From NCBI GenBank assembly GCA_009903905.1, contig WYEI01000121.1, forward strand, positions 1 to 5,460: a DNA stretch of 5,460 nt, written 5' to 3'. The DNA is from Pyrobaculum sp. Lineage in GTDB: Archaea > Thermoproteota > Thermoprotei > Thermoproteales > Thermoproteaceae. Of this stretch, positions 4,288-5,460 are shown in pieces. Both the position numbers and the translations under genes were made by a program. The notes under the pieces were generated by a model. It ran no database searches, was not told where the DNA came from, and worked only from the letters and a program-made list of their open reading frames with translations. Positions within the stretch are counted from its first letter, which is position 1. Each line of letters starts with the position of its first letter.

Positions 4288-4749
4288 TTTGTCCTTTATA
4301 ACGGAGTTAACGGCGTATTCGGGATAGTTCACATATATGTATTCCATGAGGTCGCGGACATCCCACCCCACGAAGAACCTAACAGCCGCATAGGGAACTC
4401 TCCATTTCGGATCCTTGAGCGGGATTTTCTCGACAGCCCTACGCCCCTTTTCGGTGAGGCGGTAGAGGTACATGAGGCCCGTGTGCTCCGGCCCATCTTG
4501 CGGCTTCGGAAGCTCCCTCTCCTCTACAAGTCCGAGCTCTACAAGCCTCCTTAACGCGTCCTCGACGTCTTTGCTCCAAGGTCCGTAATTATACGGCTCA
4601 AACTTAACGCCAATTATGCCGTAGACTCTCTCCAGCAGGAAAAGTATCTTCATTATCTTGGTCTTGCAACAAACCTCGCCGCCAGCCGCCTTTAAGACAA
4701 GGAGGATCCACAGCTCCACGGGCTTCAGCTTTTTTATCTCGGTTTCCAT
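4264..4749 (-). CDS. Winged-helix protein, resembling the Panacea/SocA-like group
   Basis: The 161-residue protein starts at ATG 4749 (METEIKKLKP). Residues 10-75 read as a winged-helix fold: helix VELWILLVLKAAGG, then KTKIMKILFLLERVYG, then FEPYNYGPWSKDVEDALRRL and a recognition-like helix ending ELGLVEE. YxYGPWSxD followed by a helix is typical of archaeal winged-helix proteins and recalls the Panacea/SocA-like antitoxin domain. MYLYRLTEKGRRAVEKI at 93-109 fits a wing and linker helix. The C-terminal third is helical and aromatic-rich. The frame is open upstream to 5109, but that extension is basic and low-complexity. A TATA box at 4768-4776 is correctly spaced for 4749. It may bind DNA or neutralise a partner; the role is inferred. 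Confidence 0.78.
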   Translation of the reverse strand: METEIKKLKPVELWILLVLKAAGGEVCCKTKIMKILFLLERVYGIIGVKFEPYNYGPWSKDVEDALRRLVELGLVEERELPKPQDGPEHTGLMYLYRLTEKGRRAVEKIPLKDPKWRVPYAAVRFFVGWDVRDLMEYIYVNYPEYAVNSVIKDKLARKAEV

Positions 4750-4767
4750 GTCTCTATCTTTTTTCCT

Positions 4768-4776
4768 CTTTATAAC
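4768..4776 (-). promoter_or_regulatory. TATA box of the winged-helix gene
   Basis: GTTATAAAG on the minus strand is centred about 23 bases before ATG 4749, supporting that start over the longer open frame. Confidence 0.6.
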
Positions 4777-4792
4777 ATTAAGCCACCTCACA

Positions 4793-4803
4793 GCGCTTAG
4801 CGC
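4793..4803. promoter_or_regulatory. 11-bp palindrome upstream of the winged-helix promoter
   Basis: GCGCT and AGCGC flank a single T. The site is about 17 bp upstream of the TATA box, a position suited to an activator or autoregulator. Nothing else is recognised in 4777-4865. Confidence 0.35.
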
Positions 4804-4865
4804 CTCTATGTAGAAAAATGAATCCAGATTAAATACAGACAAGTAAACGTAGGAAGTAAGAGGCT

Positions 4866-5109
4866 TTAGTCCGGAGACGCCAGCAGATCCGCAACGTAGC
4901 TGAGGAAGGCTATTCCTCCGGCGGCTCTGCCTCTCAACGGCTCCTCTGGCTCCTCGTGGCGGGCTGGGGGCGTCTATATGCCTGTTCCTCTGCTCCTTGT
5001 CCCGCCGTCGGCGTCTCCGCGACTTGGGCTTTTTGCCAGTCAATACCTCAACTACCTTCGCCGCGGCGTGGAAGACCGCCGTCCTAAACCAGACAGCCTT
5101 GATTCTCAT
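4866..5109 (-). pseudogene. Small basic protein (about 80 aa) with an apparent one-base insertion
   Basis: From ATG 5109 the frame gives a hydrophobic/aromatic amphipathic start (MRIKAVWFRTAVFHAAAKVV), then a very basic stretch with six arginines near residues 31-36. It reaches HIDAP at residue 48. At the run of five C (minus strand, + positions 4966-4970) a +1 shift gives ARHEEPEEPL and a plausible end, GGIAFLSYVADLLASPD, with TAA at 4866-4868. With four C the gene would be a clean 80-residue frame. Without the shift, translation runs into the winged-helix frame, which looks accidental. It follows the oxidoreductase gene by 52 bases. Its function is unknown, and it may be a decayed gene or a base-call artefact. 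Confidence 0.38.
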
Positions 5110-5161
5110 GCCTACTGCCTTTTACCGCCTAACAAAGCTCAGAGACGATAAGCGTAAGTCG

Positions 5162-5460
5162 TCAAAGATTTTTTATAATCCTTTTCCATAAATCGTAGAG
5201 ACCACGTAAGTGGACGAGGGGGGTGCCGGTAGTCATGCGGTATGTGAGCCAGTTTCTGAAGGAGTCCTTATCCCTCCCGCCCCAGTGATTCACCTCCACC
5301 TCCACATGGCCCTTGAGGATTTCGCTTGCAACGGCCTGCGCCGCGATTGTGGCTTGCCAGAGGGCGCCCCAGCCGACTGGCGGGAGGTCTAGCTTGATGA
5401 GCGAGGAGTCGCCGATGAGGTATACGCGCTCTATGTCGGTCTCGAAGGTGGTTGGCGCAA
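5162..5460 (-). CDS. FAD-dependent pyridine nucleotide-disulfide oxidoreductase, C-terminus (SQR/NDH-2-like), partial
   Basis: The frame enters from the right edge and ends at TGA 5162-5164, giving about 98 residues. VYLIGDSSLIKLDLPPVGWG is the conserved C-terminal FAD-binding motif (a GD after a hydrophobic strand, then a glycine turn). It is followed by ALWQATIAAQAVASEI, the helix in which Gln/Ala residues contact the flavin. This arrangement is shared by sulfide:quinone oxidoreductases and type II NADH dehydrogenases. The tail (TGTPLVHLRGLYDLWKRIIKN) is amphipathic and could anchor the enzyme to the cytoplasmic membrane face, as known for SQR and NDH-2. The redox cysteines that would separate these two families lie outside the window. 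The family call is firm; the substrate is not determined. Confidence 0.82.
   Translation of the reverse strand, partial: APTTFETDIERVYLIGDSSLIKLDLPPVGWGALWQATIAAQAVASEILKGHVEVEVNHWGGRDKDSFRNWLTYRMTTGTPLVHLRGLYDLWKRIIKNL
5168..5182 (-). promoter_or_regulatory. TATA-like element inside the 3' end of the oxidoreductase gene
   Basis: The minus strand reads GGATTATAAAAAATC within the last codons of the upstream gene. It would start a transcript near 5150, giving the small gene at 5109 a leader of about 40 bases. It could be only coding AT-rich sequence. Confidence 0.35.

Noticed and set aside
4750..5109. N-terminal extension of the winged-helix protein back to ATG 5109 (281 residues)
   Set aside because: The extension is basic and low-complexity, and a properly spaced TATA box supports ATG 4749. 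The upstream segment reads better as a separate frameshifted gene.
5130..5165. Possible C/D box RNA on the minus strand (TTGACGA then CTGA)
   Set aside because: The C box deviates and the second C'/D pair would be far too distant for a normal guide RNA.
5210..5392. 60-codon plus-strand frame at the right edge
   Set aside because: It lies opposite the flavin-binding C-terminus of the oxidoreductase, whose minus-strand reading has clear family motifs.
1..5460. CRISPR array or long direct repeats
   Set aside because: No repeat-spacer periodicity was seen on reading the window; only short dyads and tRNA stems recur.

Overview
The window reads as chromosome of a hyperthermophilic crenarchaeon of the order Thermoproteales, most likely Pyrobaculum or a close relative. 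Three things point there. Promoters are archaeal TATA boxes centred about 23-29 bp before start codons or tRNA 5' ends, with no leader. Both tRNA genes carry short introns, and one has a second intron in the T arm. Genes are moderately GC-rich, closely packed and crenarchaeal in type. The genus is an inference from these features, not a database match.

Layout. Positions 1-665 (minus) hold the N-terminal half of a TnpB/IS605 OrfB-family gene, broken by a -1 shift in a run of five G and cut by the window edge. Positions 729-854 (minus) encode a 41-residue single-pass membrane microprotein whose TATA box lies on the stop codon of the next gene. Positions 877-1488 (minus) encode a nicotinamidase-like cysteine hydrolase. 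It diverges from ridA (1557-1937, plus), and two TATA boxes share a 68-bp gap. ridA is followed by an unrecognised reading frame split by an in-frame TAG (1975-2277 and 2290-2892). Two tRNA genes follow: Thr(GGT) at 3017-3109 with one intron and Pro(GGG) at 3269-3381 with two. A hairpin between them has its own TATA-like box and may be a small RNA. A roughly 300-base stretch without a firm gene (3382-3675) contains promoter elements, palindromes and a doubtful 42-codon frame.

The right third holds a two-TM membrane protein of unknown function (3685-4287, plus). It is convergent with, and overlaps by 24 bp, a winged-helix protein resembling the Panacea/SocA-like group (4264-4749, minus). Further right on the minus strand is a small basic frame with an apparent one-base insertion in a C run (4866-5109), preceded by the C-terminus of a FAD-dependent SQR/NDH-2-type oxidoreductase (5162 to the edge).

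The nicotinamidase (NAD salvage) and RidA (hydrolysis of reactive enamine/imine intermediates) can both be seen as metabolite housekeeping, but nothing shows that they work together. Three of about ten reading frames are interrupted, two of them at five-base G/C runs. That suggests either a locus with slippage and decay or base-calling error at homopolymers. The best candidates for something undescribed are the 41-residue membrane microprotein, the inter-tRNA hairpin RNA, and the convergent membrane-protein/winged-helix pair.
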